DNA of 64,000 nt, taken from contig NC_019683.1 of assembly GCF_000316605.1 (NCBI RefSeq), positions 3,270,036 through 3,334,035 on the forward strand, in the 5' to 3' direction. Position 1 is the first letter of the stretch; each line of letters opens with the position of its first letter. A program made the position numbers and the translations under genes. The DNA is from [Leptolyngbya] sp. PCC 7376 (lineage in GTDB: Bacteria; Cyanobacteriota; Cyanobacteriia; Cyanobacteriales; MRBY01). Positions 8,097-17,710 of this stretch are shown one piece after another. The notes beneath the pieces were generated by a model. It had not been told where the DNA came from. It ran no database searches and saw nothing but the letters and a program-made list of their open reading frames with translations.

Positions 8097-9905
8097 TTAC
8101 TGGTCGAGTTTGAGTACAGCCATAAACGCTTCTTGAGGTACATCAACCGTACCAATTGCCTTCATCCGTTTCTTACCCTTTGCCTGCTTCTGGAGCAGTT
8201 TTTTCTTACGGGAAATATCACCGCCATAACATTTAGCGAGAACGTCTTTGCGCAACGCTGGAATATGTTCACTCGCAATAATTTTGGAACCGATCGCCGC
8301 CTGAATAGGAATCTTAAATTGGTGACGAGGAATAAGTTCTTTAAGCTTTTCAGCCATTGCCCGACCCACATAATATGCCTTATCACGGTGGACAATCATC
8401 GCAAGCGAATCGACAGGATCCTTATTCACCATCAGATCAAGACGCACTAGCTCACCCTTACGATACCCAATCAATTGGTATTCCATACTTGCGTAGCCAC
8501 GGGTTCTGGATTTGAGCTGATCAAAGAAATCTGTTACCACTTCCGCTAAAGGCAACTCGTAAATAATATTAGTGCGACTCTCTGTAAAGTACTTCATATC
8601 CTTGAAGACACCACGACGAGTTTGGCAAAGATCCATGATTGTCCCGACGAATTCTTCCGGCGTAATCACATCAACTTTGATGTAAGGCTCTTCAATTTGT
8701 TCGCGCTTCTGAGGGTCAGGCAATTGGCTAGGATTATCAATTTCAACCACCTGCCCATCAGTGGTCGTTACCCGATAAATTACCGATGGCGCTGTCGTAA
8801 TCAGATCGAGATTGTATTCACGCTCCAAACGCTCTTGCACAATTTCGAGGTGGAGTAAGCCCAAAAAGCCACATCTAAAACCGAAGCCCATTGCAGTCGA
8901 TGTTTCCGGTTCAAAAGATAATGCCGCGTCGTTCAATTTGAGTTTGTCGAGAGCGTCGCGCAGGTCAGGATATTGATCCGCATCCGTGGGGAATAGCCCA
9001 CAAAAAACCATGGGTTTCGCTTCCGTATAACCTGGCAAAGGCTCCTCTGCTTTTTCAACAGCGGCGGTGATTGTGTCACCAACACGGGCATCTTCTACAG
9101 ATTTAATTGAGGCAGCAAAATAACCTACTTCTCCGGCGTGAAGGCTATCGACGTGAATTTCATTCGGGGCTAAAATACCTAGTTCGTCAATTTCATATTC
9201 TTTTTTTGACGCCATCAAAAGGACTTTGTCGCCTTTTTTGATTTCACCGTCCATCACTCGGAAATAGACAATTACACCGCGATAGGGATCGTAATAACTA
9301 TCGAAAATAAGTGCTCGGAGCGGTTTGTCGATGGTGTCTTCTGGCGGCGGCACTTGTTGCACCACAGATTCGAGAATGTCCTCAATCCCAATCCCAGCTT
9401 TCGCAGAGGCTTGAATAATATCTGTGCAATCAAGGCCAACAACTTCTTCAATTTCTTCGGAAACACGATCCGGTTCAGCACCGGGAAGGTCAATCTTGTT
9501 GAGAACCGGAATAATTTCGAGATCATTGTCGAGGGCAAGGTAAACATTCGCAAGGGTCTGGGCTTCAACGCCTTGGGAAGCATCTACTACCAATAATGCG
9601 CCTTCACAAGCAGCGAGCGATCGCGATACCTCGTAGGAAAAATCGACGTGACCGGGGGTGTCAATCAAGTTGAGAATATATTCGTTGCCGTCTCTAGCGG
9701 TGTATTGCATCCGAGCAGCTTGGAGTTTGATGGTAATACCCCGCTCCCGCTCTAGCTCCATATTGTCTAGAAACTGCTCTTTCATGTCCCGCACAGCAAC
9801 GGTACGCGTATCCTGCAACATCCGATCCGCAAGGGTCGATTTACCGTGGTCGATGTGGGCAATGATTGAAAAATTTCGGATGCGAGAGACAGCAACGTCA
9901 GTCAT
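8097..9905 (-). CDS. lepA: Elongation factor 4 (LepA), ribosomal back-translocation GTPase
   Basis: The 602-residue length is standard for LepA. The GTPase motifs are intact: [14 protein letters not shown] (G1), RERGITI (G2), [14 protein letters not shown] (G3), NKIDLPGA (G4) and SAKAGIG (G5). The C-terminal LepA-specific domain is complete ([23 protein letters not shown]). The protein acts on stalled or stressed ribosomes. The start at 9905 ([21 protein letters not shown]) fits family length. It is read away from pstB, with a 414-base gap between them. Confidence 0.97.
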   Translation of the reverse strand: MTDVAVSRIRNFSIIAHIDHGKSTLADRMLQDTRTVAVRDMKEQFLDNMELERERGITIKLQAARMQYTARDGNEYILNLIDTPGHVDFSYEVSRSLAACEGALLVVDASQGVEAQTLANVYLALDNDLEIIPVLNKIDLPGAEPDRVSEEIEEVVGLDCTDIIQASAKAGIGIEDILESVVQQVPPPEDTIDKPLRALIFDSYYDPYRGVIVYFRVMDGEIKKGDKVLLMASKKEYEIDELGILAPNEIHVDSLHAGEVGYFAASIKSVEDARVGDTITAAVEKAEEPLPGYTEAKPMVFCGLFPTDADQYPDLRDALDKLKLNDAALSFEPETSTAMGFGFRCGFLGLLHLEIVQERLEREYNLDLITTAPSVIYRVTTTDGQVVEIDNPSQLPDPQKREQIEEPYIKVDVITPEEFVGTIMDLCQTRRGVFKDMKYFTESRTNIIYELPLAEVVTDFFDQLKSRTRGYASMEYQLIGYRKGELVRLDLMVNKDPVDSLAMIVHRDKAYYVGRAMAEKLKELIPRHQFKIPIQAAIGSKIIASEHIPALRKDVLAKCYGGDISRKKKLLQKQAKGKKRMKAIGTVDVPQEAFMAVLKLDQ

Positions 9906-10319
9906 GAAACGTCCATTAATTTCTAGAAACTATATTTATTTTAATATTCTTCGCCTACCCTCTGACAGAAAGATATGGCGATCGCCCTTTTCTTCCACTC
10001 TCTATCGAGATGAAAGGCGATCGTCAACCAACTGATTAACAAAGAATAAAAAAAGAGTTAGTTTCAAAGGTACATTTACCTATTCTTAAAGTCTGTAGTG
10101 CTTCATCACTGTTAGGATACATGTGCTGAAAATTTATACACCTAATAGTGTAAATTTCTCGTATATTGCTTTCATTTGTTCTGAATCTAAACGGGAGAGT
10201 AACACTCAACATATCTGTGGCAACTCGTTTCATTCCCCGCATTCAATTGCTAGTAATCCAGGCACCGTCATCTTGATCTATTCTTTCGCTCTAGATTTTA
10301 CGACCCAAAATCCTTCCTA
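9906..10319. other. Intergenic region between lepA and pstB
   Basis: No convincing gene is present; a 68-codon minus-strand frame at 10036-10242 lacks any family look or ribosome-binding site. It holds HIP1 (9977-9986) and a weak array of three 8-base words spaced by 3 bases (10063-10092: TTCAAAGG, ATTTACCT, CTTAAAGT) that loosely resembles a cyanobacterial Pho box. Promoters for both divergent genes must lie here. Confidence 0.4.
9977..9986. repeat. HIP1 palindrome, example copy
   Basis: GGCGATCGCC contains the octamer GCGATCGC, the highly iterated palindrome of many cyanobacterial genomes. Many copies occur in this window, in coding and noncoding DNA, on no particular strand. This copy is intergenic. 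Confidence 0.9.
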
Positions 10320-11123
10320 ATGACTAATACAAATCAGCAAAACGATACAGATTATATTCTACAAACCCAGAATGTAAGCGTCTATTATGGTAATTTTCTG
10401 GCTATTAAAGGTGTCTATCTAGACATACCCAAAAACCAAGTTACAGCTTTTATTGGTCCTTCTGGTTGCGGTAAGAGTACCCTATTACGTTGCTATAACC
10501 GCCTCAATGATTTGATTTCGTCTTTCAAAATAGATGGCGACATTGCTTACCATGGCAGCAGCCTCTACTCCGCAGATGTTGATCCAGTTGAAGTTCGCCG
10601 TCGTATCGGAATGGTTTTCCAGAAACCTAATCCCTTCCCAAAATCGATCTATGACAACATTGCCTACGGCGCTAGGATTAATGGCTATAAAGGCAATATG
10701 GATGAGCTTGTTGAGCAATCTCTCCGTCAAGCTGCTCTCTGGGATGAAGTCAAAGATAAACTCCGCCAAAGTGGTTTAGCCCTCTCCGGCGGTCAACAAC
10801 AGCGCCTTTGTATCGCCCGTACCATTGCGATTCAACCAGAAGTTGTCCTAATGGACGAACCTTGTTCGGCATTAGATCCTATTTCAACATTAAAAATTGA
10901 AGAACTGATTCATCAGTTGAAGGAAAAATACACTATCGTAATCGTGACGCACAATATGCAGCAGGCATCACGCGTTGCTGATATTACGGCATTCTTTAAC
11001 GTGAAGACCAATGAGGATGGCACTCGCCAAGGTTATCTCGGTGAATGCGATCGCACAGAGGTGATTTTCCAGAATCCTCGCGAACAAGCCACACAAGAAT
11101 ACGTTAGCGGTCGTTTTGGATAG
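10320..11123 (+). CDS. pstB: Phosphate ABC transporter ATP-binding protein
   Basis: This is the ATPase of the high-affinity phosphate importer PstSCAB on the cytoplasmic face of the plasma membrane. The 267 residues carry Walker A (GPSGCGKST), the Q-loop ([17 protein letters not shown], a PstB hallmark), the ABC signature (LSGGQQQR), Walker B (VVLMDEP) and the H-loop ([10 protein letters not shown]). No pstS, pstC or pstA gene lies beside it: the neighbours are the divergent lepA and the FHA gene. It is therefore a monocistronic pstB that must partner with a permease encoded elsewhere. A terminator follows at 11181. Confidence 0.96.
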   Translation: MTNTNQQNDTDYILQTQNVSVYYGNFLAIKGVYLDIPKNQVTAFIGPSGCGKSTLLRCYNRLNDLISSFKIDGDIAYHGSSLYSADVDPVEVRRRIGMVFQKPNPFPKSIYDNIAYGARINGYKGNMDELVEQSLRQAALWDEVKDKLRQSGLALSGGQQQRLCIARTIAIQPEVVLMDEPCSALDPISTLKIEELIHQLKEKYTIVIVTHNMQQASRVADITAFFNVKTNEDGTRQGYLGECDRTEVIFQNPREQATQEYVSGRFG

Positions 11124-11180
11124 GGATCACTTCAAGTATTGTTAGTTGGTCAGATATTGAATATTTATGTAATGACCTAG

Positions 11181-11218
11181 TCTGCAATGTTGATTTATCA
11201 GTACGTTGCAGATTTTTT
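11181..11218 (+). terminator. Rho-independent terminator of pstB
   Basis: TCTGCAA (11181-11187) pairs with TTGCAGA (11206-11212), followed by six T. The rest of the 312-base gap to the FHA gene (11124-11435) holds no recognisable gene; the FHA gene promoter should lie there. Confidence 0.8.
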
Positions 11219-11435
11219 GTGTATTTAGAGGCTTAGGGTAACTGGCGGGATATTAACTGCGATCACCCTTTATTTGCTGTGATATTGCGGGTAGGACCCT
11301 AAAGATCCGGTAAGATTAAACCTAATAACATCTGAAAATTTATTTGATTCGTGGTCGAATACAATTTAAGTTGGCTGCTATAGTCAGCTTTTTCAGACAA
11401 GACAACTTTTTTTCTTCCTTCTCGCAATTTGACCT

Positions 11436-11975
11436 ATGGTCGTAGCCTCAAACTCACGGAAATATAACCACTACCTCATTGTTAATGATGATCAAGGTGA
11501 GCGGGAATATACTTTGACCGAATCAAAATACACCTTGGGGCGAAAGAGTGACTGCAGTATTGCTCTTGATTCTCATTTTGTTTCGCGTTTGCATGCGACA
11601 CTCCTGCGTTGTCTCCACAATGATGGTCAATCTTACTACCGTTTACTAGATGGCGATGGGTACCAGCAGACCAGTGCAAATGGCATTATCGTCAATGGTA
11701 AGAAAGTGACTGCTTATGAACTAAAGCACGACGATAAGATCATTTTTGGCCCCCAAGTTTATGCCGTTTATCGTTACCGTGAGGTTGGTGAGATGGCCTC
11801 CTACGGAAAAATAGCGAAGGAAGAAGATCCTTTTGATATCACGCTCATCGACCCAGCGATGATTGATGAAGATATGACTTTAGGAGGAGCCATTGGGGAT
11901 GTTGACACGGGGAATGATAATGATGATGTTTCCACTCAGCTCCTAGATACTTCGCCAGGGTCTGAAGAAGAATAG
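11436..11975 (+). CDS. Stand-alone FHA-domain protein
   Basis: Residues 20-115 form a forkhead-associated domain, a phosphothreonine-binding module: YTLGRKSDCSIALDSHFVSRLHATL contains the Gly-Arg and Ser/Arg-x-His binding residues, and SANGIIVNGKKV the Asn-Gly turn. The tail (residues 125-179) is acidic and threonine-rich, ending LLDTSPGSEEE, and could itself be phosphorylated. Such proteins act as adaptors for Ser/Thr kinases. The next gene, convergent and only 44 bases away, encodes an FHA-headed penicillin-binding protein, so both may serve one phospho-dependent cell-wall pathway. That link is inference. No kinase gene is nearby. Confidence 0.88.
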   Translation: MVVASNSRKYNHYLIVNDDQGEREYTLTESKYTLGRKSDCSIALDSHFVSRLHATLLRCLHNDGQSYYRLLDGDGYQQTSANGIIVNGKKVTAYELKHDDKIIFGPQVYAVYRYREVGEMASYGKIAKEEDPFDITLIDPAMIDEDMTLGGAIGDVDTGNDNDDVSTQLLDTSPGSEEE

Positions 11976-12019
11976 ATTTCACAGGTAAACGCTAACTCTC
12001 TTTAAATTGAGTGAAACAT

Positions 12020-14254
12020 TCAAAACGAGGCGTTTGTATAGGCTCCCCATAGTTTTGCAGCATAGTAGCTACTGCCTTGGGTTGGCGTGTTATCGTCATT
12101 GCCGAGCCAAACTGCGGTAACGAGTTTCTGTGACGGAACATAGCCGACAAACCACATATCGACATTGCGATTGGTGGTGCCTGTTTTTCCTGCCTCATCA
12201 AGTCCAAGACGTGCGACTTTAGCTGTGCCGCTCTGGATAACCCCCTGCATCATTTGGGTCATGGTTTGGGCTGTGCTCTGGGAAATTACTTGTTCGCGCC
12301 GAAAGTCAGAACGTTTGCTGAAGTCATAGAGCAGGTAGCAGCTGTCGATAGTTGCTCCTTTGCAGTCACTGCTGTCATAAATTTTGCGAATGGCATGGGG
12401 CTTATGCCATGTGCCACCATTGGCGAAGGTGGCGTAGGCACCGCTCATTTCTAGGACGGTAACTTCGCTTTCTCCTAGAACCAGACCGGGTGCAGCGTTT
12501 AGGTCTGATTCGATACCTAGTTGTTGAGCAAAGCTGATTACATTTTTTAAGCCGACTTCTTTAGCTACTCGGAGGGCGATCGCATTTTCAGATTGGGCAA
12601 TACCTCGAAACATATCAGTTGTTCCTGTGCTAGTCCGTTCACAGCCACGATATTGTTGTCCCTGCCAATTGAGAGGGCTACAGGAGAAGGATGTGAATGG
12701 GGAAATGCCTTCAGCGATCGCCGCCCCATAGCCAAACACTTTAAAGGTAGAACCGGGTTGGCGTTTAGCTTGCACTGCCCGATTAAATTGGCTTTCGGCA
12801 TAATTTTTACCGCCGACCATTGCAAGTAATTCACCTGTGTCACTATTGAGGGTGGCGATCGCCCCTTGGGAATACCCGACTTTTGCCCCGTCTGTGTCAA
12901 TGGAATCTTCAAGTGCTTTTGCCGCTGTGCGCTGCATCTGCAAATCTAGGCCTGTCTCGATGTAGAGATTGCCCATTTTGAGGGCATCTTCTCCAAGCAA
13001 TTCCGTTAGTTCTTGTTGCACATAACTGTAAAAGTAGGGGGCGGCATTATTCGACAACGCACGGCGAGCATCCTCACTGAGGCGATCTTCGATAGGCGTT
13101 AACTTTGCTTGGCGTTGCTCTTGATCTGTGATCATCCCAAGTTTATGCATCCGGTCGATTACGAGATTACGTTGTTCACGGGATTTTTCGGGGTTCACAA
13201 TCGGATTAAAGGCATTGGGAGCAGGCAGCATAGCGATCAAGGTTGCCGACTCAACCAAATCAATATTGCGAGCAGATTTATCGAAATAAAATTGTGCTGC
13301 GTCTTCAAAACCCGATTGGCCAACGCCCAGATAAACCTTATTCAGATAGAGCGATAAAATCTCATTTTTACTGAAAAAGGTTTCCATCTTGAGGGCAACA
13401 ATCATTTCCCGGAGCTTGCGACTGGCCGTTTTCTCTGTACCCACTGCAGGAAATAAACTACGGGCAACTTGCTGGGTAATCGTACTTGCGCCTTGGGAAA
13501 CATTCCCTTTGCTGAGGGCAACTTTGACGGCTCTGGCAATGCCAATCGGATCAACGCCCACATGCCAATAAAAACGGGCATCCTCGGAAGCTAAAACGCC
13601 TTGGCGCAGATAGGGGGAAAAATCTTTCAGTCGTTGAATTTCGCGATGGCTATCGGTGGTGACTGGATTAATGGCTGTCTCACCATCGTTGGCAAAAATC
13701 ACAACGGGACCAGTCACGCCAGCGGGCAGAGGGTTGAGCGGAAATTTTGACCATTGCCATGCCAACAGCAGACAGATAAAACCGATAAAACCGCCTGTGC
13801 CCATCAGCCCGTAACGAATCAGTTGTACCCAAATGGGTGGTTTATAGCGATAGGTCAGTTTAATGGCCTGGGCGAGTTCTGGAGGAGCTAGGTAAACGAC
13901 ATCGCCATTGCGGAGGGGATAGCTGCGGGTTTTACGTTTGTTGATGTAGAGGCCATTGGATGACTTCTCGTCTTGAATGATGTAATGGCGCGGATGGTTG
14001 GGGTCTTTGCTCAGGGAAAAATGGGTGGCGCTAACGGTATCGTTTTTGATTGGAATATCGTTTTTTCGGCTGCGTCCTCCGGTATGGCGATCGCCGACGA
14101 GAGGATAGGGTTTAGTATGGCCTTCGACATGAATTTCAGGAACTCGGGCATCCGGCTTGAGGGTTTGCTGTCCAAAGCTCACCATTGTATTGATGGCTTG
14201 GGTAACCATTTGTCCAATCTGAGTCTTGGGAGGTTGTTGATTGGGTTGAGTCAT
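12020..14254 (-). CDS. FHA-domain class A penicillin-binding protein (glycosyltransferase/transpeptidase)
   Basis: The protein has 744 residues in four parts. Residues 45-135 are an FHA domain (VGDRHTGGRSRKNDIPIKNDTVSATHFSL, SSNGLYINKR). A single membrane helix follows near 148-168. The GT51 glycosyltransferase comes next (SEDARFYWHVGVDP with the catalytic Glu, then GASTITQQVARSLF). The penicillin-binding transpeptidase ends the protein, with RQPGSTFKVF (SxxK), SEN and KTGTT. It polymerises and cross-links peptidoglycan in the periplasm, while the FHA domain stays in the cytoplasm and could sense phosphorylation. The start at 14254 fits. Its adjacent convergent gene encodes another FHA protein. 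Confidence 0.95.
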   Translation of the reverse strand: MTQPNQQPPKTQIGQMVTQAINTMVSFGQQTLKPDARVPEIHVEGHTKPYPLVGDRHTGGRSRKNDIPIKNDTVSATHFSLSKDPNHPRHYIIQDEKSSNGLYINKRKTRSYPLRNGDVVYLAPPELAQAIKLTYRYKPPIWVQLIRYGLMGTGGFIGFICLLLAWQWSKFPLNPLPAGVTGPVVIFANDGETAINPVTTDSHREIQRLKDFSPYLRQGVLASEDARFYWHVGVDPIGIARAVKVALSKGNVSQGASTITQQVARSLFPAVGTEKTASRKLREMIVALKMETFFSKNEILSLYLNKVYLGVGQSGFEDAAQFYFDKSARNIDLVESATLIAMLPAPNAFNPIVNPEKSREQRNLVIDRMHKLGMITDQEQRQAKLTPIEDRLSEDARRALSNNAAPYFYSYVQQELTELLGEDALKMGNLYIETGLDLQMQRTAAKALEDSIDTDGAKVGYSQGAIATLNSDTGELLAMVGGKNYAESQFNRAVQAKRQPGSTFKVFGYGAAIAEGISPFTSFSCSPLNWQGQQYRGCERTSTGTTDMFRGIAQSENAIALRVAKEVGLKNVISFAQQLGIESDLNAAPGLVLGESEVTVLEMSGAYATFANGGTWHKPHAIRKIYDSSDCKGATIDSCYLLYDFSKRSDFRREQVISQSTAQTMTQMMQGVIQSGTAKVARLGLDEAGKTGTTNRNVDMWFVGYVPSQKLVTAVWLGNDDNTPTQGSSYYAAKLWGAYTNASF

Positions 14255-14442
14255 CGATTACACTACCGGACGGCAAACACCATAAACGTACAGGATCTAG
14301 AATAGTCAATTTTTCTACCCTTGAAAGGGCTGTTACAGATTTTGCACTTCTCAAACTTTACTGAAAGTTCTCCGACGAAGCTTTGATGATCTTGTAGTCT
14401 TAGGGAAATTTGATTAAAGTTTTGGATTCTTCCTGCCGCGCT

Positions 14443-16971
14443 ATGTTCATCCTCAAGCAATCGTCAGTTCTCCTCCCATGCCTTATTTTTACGACTTTGG
14501 GTAGTGTATCCACGGCGATCGCCCAAACGACTCCTTCAGAAATTGCCCAGACGGAAACTACGACGGAATTATTTGTAAAACCGCAGTACGGCGTGAATTT
14601 TACGACGGGGCCAGGTTCAGGTTATGAAAGCTCCTATGGATCATTTTATGGCTGGTTTCCCTTTGCACAGGATGGCACTAGCCAGCTGCTATTTACAGAA
14701 GCACGCGGGAATATCGATACGGATAACGGTAATTGGGGCGGCAATGTGGCTCTGGGTTACCGGAATTTTTCAGGCAAAACGATTTTAGGTGGCTATATTG
14801 GCTACGATGTGCGCGGCTTAGAAGACTGGACAACCCACCAAATTGGCTTGGGGGTCGAAGCTCTTAATCCAGGATGGGAAGCGCGAGTTAATGGTTATAT
14901 CCCAGTGGGCGATCGCCGCGAAACGATCAGGAATTCTACCCTCAGCTCAAGCACGACAAGCAACACCACGACAAATACTGTCGTTTCAGACCCGACGTTC
15001 AGCAGCAATAATTTGGTGGTGACAGCTGATACCCTCACAACAATCACCACGACCACACGCACTATTCGAGAACTAATTTCCGAAGAATCCCTTGGCGGTT
15101 TGGATATCGAGACAGGCGCAAAACTAACCACTTGGCAAAATGGTTTTCTCAAAGGATTTTTAGGCTCTTATCTTTACAGTGGCGATCGCACCGAAACCTT
15201 TTTGGGTATCCGAGGTCGTCTTGAAGCAAAATTTTCCAACTTGAATTTAGGTCTAGGTTTAGAAAGCGATGGTGAATTCGGCACTAATTTAATTTTCTCG
15301 ATCGGCGCAAATTTTGGTGGTCAGCCATCCAAGGCTTCTGATTCAAAAACTGACAACCTTGTCTTACCGCTCCAACGTCAACGAAATATTGCACTAAATC
15401 AGTTTAGAGAGTTCACTGAGCAAACAGAAACGAGCACTGTCACAAATACAACGACTTCAGACCCTGTCGTGCTGAATAATCCTGTCACAGGTCAACCTTG
15501 GTTCTTTAGTCATGTCAATCTTGAGTCGATGAGTGATGGTAGTGGTACTGAAGAAGATCCTAACAACCTAATCGCAACGGCTTTAGGAATTGTGCCGCAG
15601 GATGGCAACGGCATTGTCTATGTCGAAGGCACAGGGACTTCTTCTCCTGGTTTTACAGTGCCCGCGAATGTCAAAGTTGTTTCTAGTGCGCCACTCTTAC
15701 CTCAAGTGCTTAATAGCGTTCCCGCTCTGCCTTCAGTTGATGTTACTAGCAGTGTTTTAACTGGTAATGTTACTTTGCCCCGCGCGGGGACAGGCGATCG
15801 CCCCGAAATCACTTCTGATGTTGGGTTTAGCAATGGTGGCGGCGAGCTGAACGGTTTTGAATTTAATAATGGTAGTCGTATTACATTTGCAGATATTGGC
15901 GGGACAGTGACCGTTGCCAATAACGTTATCAATAACAGTACTGGCGATGCCATTGAAGCAAATATTAGTAACGGCTCTACTACGACAATTAATGTCCTCA
16001 ATAATCAAATTGATAATCCGCAATTAACAGGTGGAATGACAGTCCCTTCAGCCGATGGAATTGATATTGAGGTGTCAGGTAACTCAAATGTGACTCTCCT
16101 TGCTGAAGGTAATACAATCACAAACTCACAAAATTCTGGTATTGAACTAGAAACGAATCCCAATAGCGATGCCCCTAATTCCAGCCTCAATAGCACAATC
16201 ACCAATAATCAAATTACAAATTCAGGTGGCGATGGTATTCTCTTTCTCCACAACAGCAATGTTGCTATGACAATGACTGTGGATAACAACGCTATTGATC
16301 AGGCAGGACTTCTCGGTAACGGGATTACGCGGACACCGGGACCACCTGCTGTTGATATTGGTGCAGGTGGTTTTGGCGTTGGTGTGATTACTTTAGGTGA
16401 TGGTAATTTAGCTTTGGCAATTACGAATAATCAAATTAGTAATACCCAAGACGCAAAAATAGGTATCGCAGTAAATCCGGCCTTTGTTTATCTCGACTCT
16501 GCGGCATCCACTGTATTGGGTGGTAGTGGTAGCGGTAATATCACACCAGATAATCCATTAGTCACTGTATTTTTACAAACTGAATTTGCTGGTAGCTCTC
16601 GTATTGATGCCGATATTTCTGGTAATAATCTGACGGGTAGCGGTGCAGGAATTGATGATTTATCCAGTCTAGTGGGAATGAATGGTGTCGGTTATAACTT
16701 ATCGAATTACAACAATGGTAGTTTTACGGCGATCGCAGGGAATAACGGTACAGTTTGCCTCAATCTTGAAAATAATATGGCGGATAGTATCGGCGGCTCA
16801 GGTTTCCAGTTTGTTAGGAATAACAGCAGCCAAATTACCAATTTTTCCCCAATGAGTGGCTCTTTCTTCTTCGGTCCATCCAATCCACAACTAATTATTG
16901 GCACAAATACTGGAAATACTGGTTCAGTTAATACACCTGATTTACCGACGACTTCTGGTGTATGTAACTAG
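14443..16971 (+). CDS. Inverse-autotransporter-like outer-membrane protein with beta-helix passenger
   Basis: The start is the ATG at 14443, giving a clear signal peptide (MFILKQSSVLLPCLIF, cleavage after TAIAQ); an in-frame TTG at 14410 would only add residues before it. The mature N-terminal part resembles the intimin/invasin inverse-autotransporter barrel: GYRNFSGKTILGGYIGYD, HQIGLGVEALNPGWEARVNGYIPVG. A Ser/Thr-rich stretch at about residues 175-225 interrupts the barrel and may be a surface loop. After about residue 360 the sequence turns into Asn-rich repeats of the NNxIxNS kind with FxFVRNNSSQ near the end, typical of right-handed parallel beta-helices. Such a protein would display a fibre on the cell surface. 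The target is unknown. Confidence 0.75.
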   Translation: MFILKQSSVLLPCLIFTTLGSVSTAIAQTTPSEIAQTETTTELFVKPQYGVNFTTGPGSGYESSYGSFYGWFPFAQDGTSQLLFTEARGNIDTDNGNWGGNVALGYRNFSGKTILGGYIGYDVRGLEDWTTHQIGLGVEALNPGWEARVNGYIPVGDRRETIRNSTLSSSTTSNTTTNTVVSDPTFSSNNLVVTADTLTTITTTTRTIRELISEESLGGLDIETGAKLTTWQNGFLKGFLGSYLYSGDRTETFLGIRGRLEAKFSNLNLGLGLESDGEFGTNLIFSIGANFGGQPSKASDSKTDNLVLPLQRQRNIALNQFREFTEQTETSTVTNTTTSDPVVLNNPVTGQPWFFSHVNLESMSDGSGTEEDPNNLIATALGIVPQDGNGIVYVEGTGTSSPGFTVPANVKVVSSAPLLPQVLNSVPALPSVDVTSSVLTGNVTLPRAGTGDRPEITSDVGFSNGGGELNGFEFNNGSRITFADIGGTVTVANNVINNSTGDAIEANISNGSTTTINVLNNQIDNPQLTGGMTVPSADGIDIEVSGNSNVTLLAEGNTITNSQNSGIELETNPNSDAPNSSLNSTITNNQITNSGGDGILFLHNSNVAMTMTVDNNAIDQAGLLGNGITRTPGPPAVDIGAGGFGVGVITLGDGNLALAITNNQISNTQDAKIGIAVNPAFVYLDSAASTVLGGSGSGNITPDNPLVTVFLQTEFAGSSRIDADISGNNLTGSGAGIDDLSSLVGMNGVGYNLSNYNNGSFTAIAGNNGTVCLNLENNMADSIGGSGFQFVRNNSSQITNFSPMSGSFFFGPSNPQLIIGTNTGNTGSVNTPDLPTTSGVCN

Positions 16972-17005
16972 CATTTTCGAGGGTCTGAGGTGATTCTCTA
17001 ACAGA

Positions 17006-17590
17006 TTAGGCGATCGCCTCGTAAGCTCCTAAGACGATTAGACCAAAGCCAGTCAACCAACCCATAATGCGATTATCAGAGCCCATGTTTAATGCGGCCT
17101 TGCCGAGCATTGTTCCACCGCCAATCATGATGATAGAAGTCGCAATGCTTAGGGTGGTGACAAGACCAATTTCGATGTGAGCCATCCCTGCACCAATCCC
17201 TGTGCCCAGGTTGCTAACAGTTAAGCCAAGGCCAAGTAGCAATGAATCCTGTGCTGAAAGCGTACCTGTTTGGTCAAGACTAATATCTGTCGCTGCGGAA
17301 CCAACAAGCTGCGGTTGGAGGTAGTGTTTGAGCTGTTCCCAAATGCTGAAGCAACCGATTGCAATTAATAGACAACTGCCAAACCATTGCGAGAAAAACG
17401 TCGGGAGATATTGGCAAATTAGGTCGCCTAGGAACATTGATGCCCAGGTACTGAGTCCTGACAAGAGTGCAATAATGAGATTGCCTGAGAGGGGAATGCT
17501 ACGAGACTTAGTGCTGTACGCGACTCCAACTGCAAAATTGTCGAGATTTGTGGAGAAGGCGAGGGCGATCGCAATGGGCAATGTATCCAT
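17006..17590 (-). CDS. MntP/YtaF-like membrane transporter (DUF204)
   Basis: The 194-residue protein has six hydrophobic segments in two halves, as in manganese exporters of the MntP family. The first half has the acidic motif (AFSTNLDNFAVGVAY). In the second half the matching motif reads LTVSNLGTGIGAGMA, with Asn where E. coli MntP has the second essential Asp. That pattern fits the related YtaF branch better. A cation-export role in the plasma membrane is plausible but unproven. It is convergent with the surface-protein gene and divergent from the gene at 17711. Confidence 0.7.
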   Translation of the reverse strand: MDTLPIAIALAFSTNLDNFAVGVAYSTKSRSIPLSGNLIIALLSGLSTWASMFLGDLICQYLPTFFSQWFGSCLLIAIGCFSIWEQLKHYLQPQLVGSAATDISLDQTGTLSAQDSLLLGLGLTVSNLGTGIGAGMAHIEIGLVTTLSIATSIIMIGGGTMLGKAALNMGSDNRIMGWLTGFGLIVLGAYEAIA

Positions 17591-17710
17591 GTAATATTTG
17601 ATCTAGGTGGCTCCGTGCCAGCCAATGTCAAGAAGTGTAACACCTATTGTTCACATTTTTTTACAAATATCTTTCCTTTGACAGATTGTTTTTGAGAAGA
17701 ACTTATTTTT

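Noticed and set aside
7758-8450. A 230-codon plus-strand open frame
   Set aside because: It runs antisense to the SRPBCC gene and the lepA 3' end, both well supported, and its translation is Cys/Phe/His-rich without any family pattern.
10036-10242. A 68-codon minus-strand frame between lepA and pstB
   Set aside because: No ribosome-binding site, no recognisable motif, and composition like noncoding DNA.
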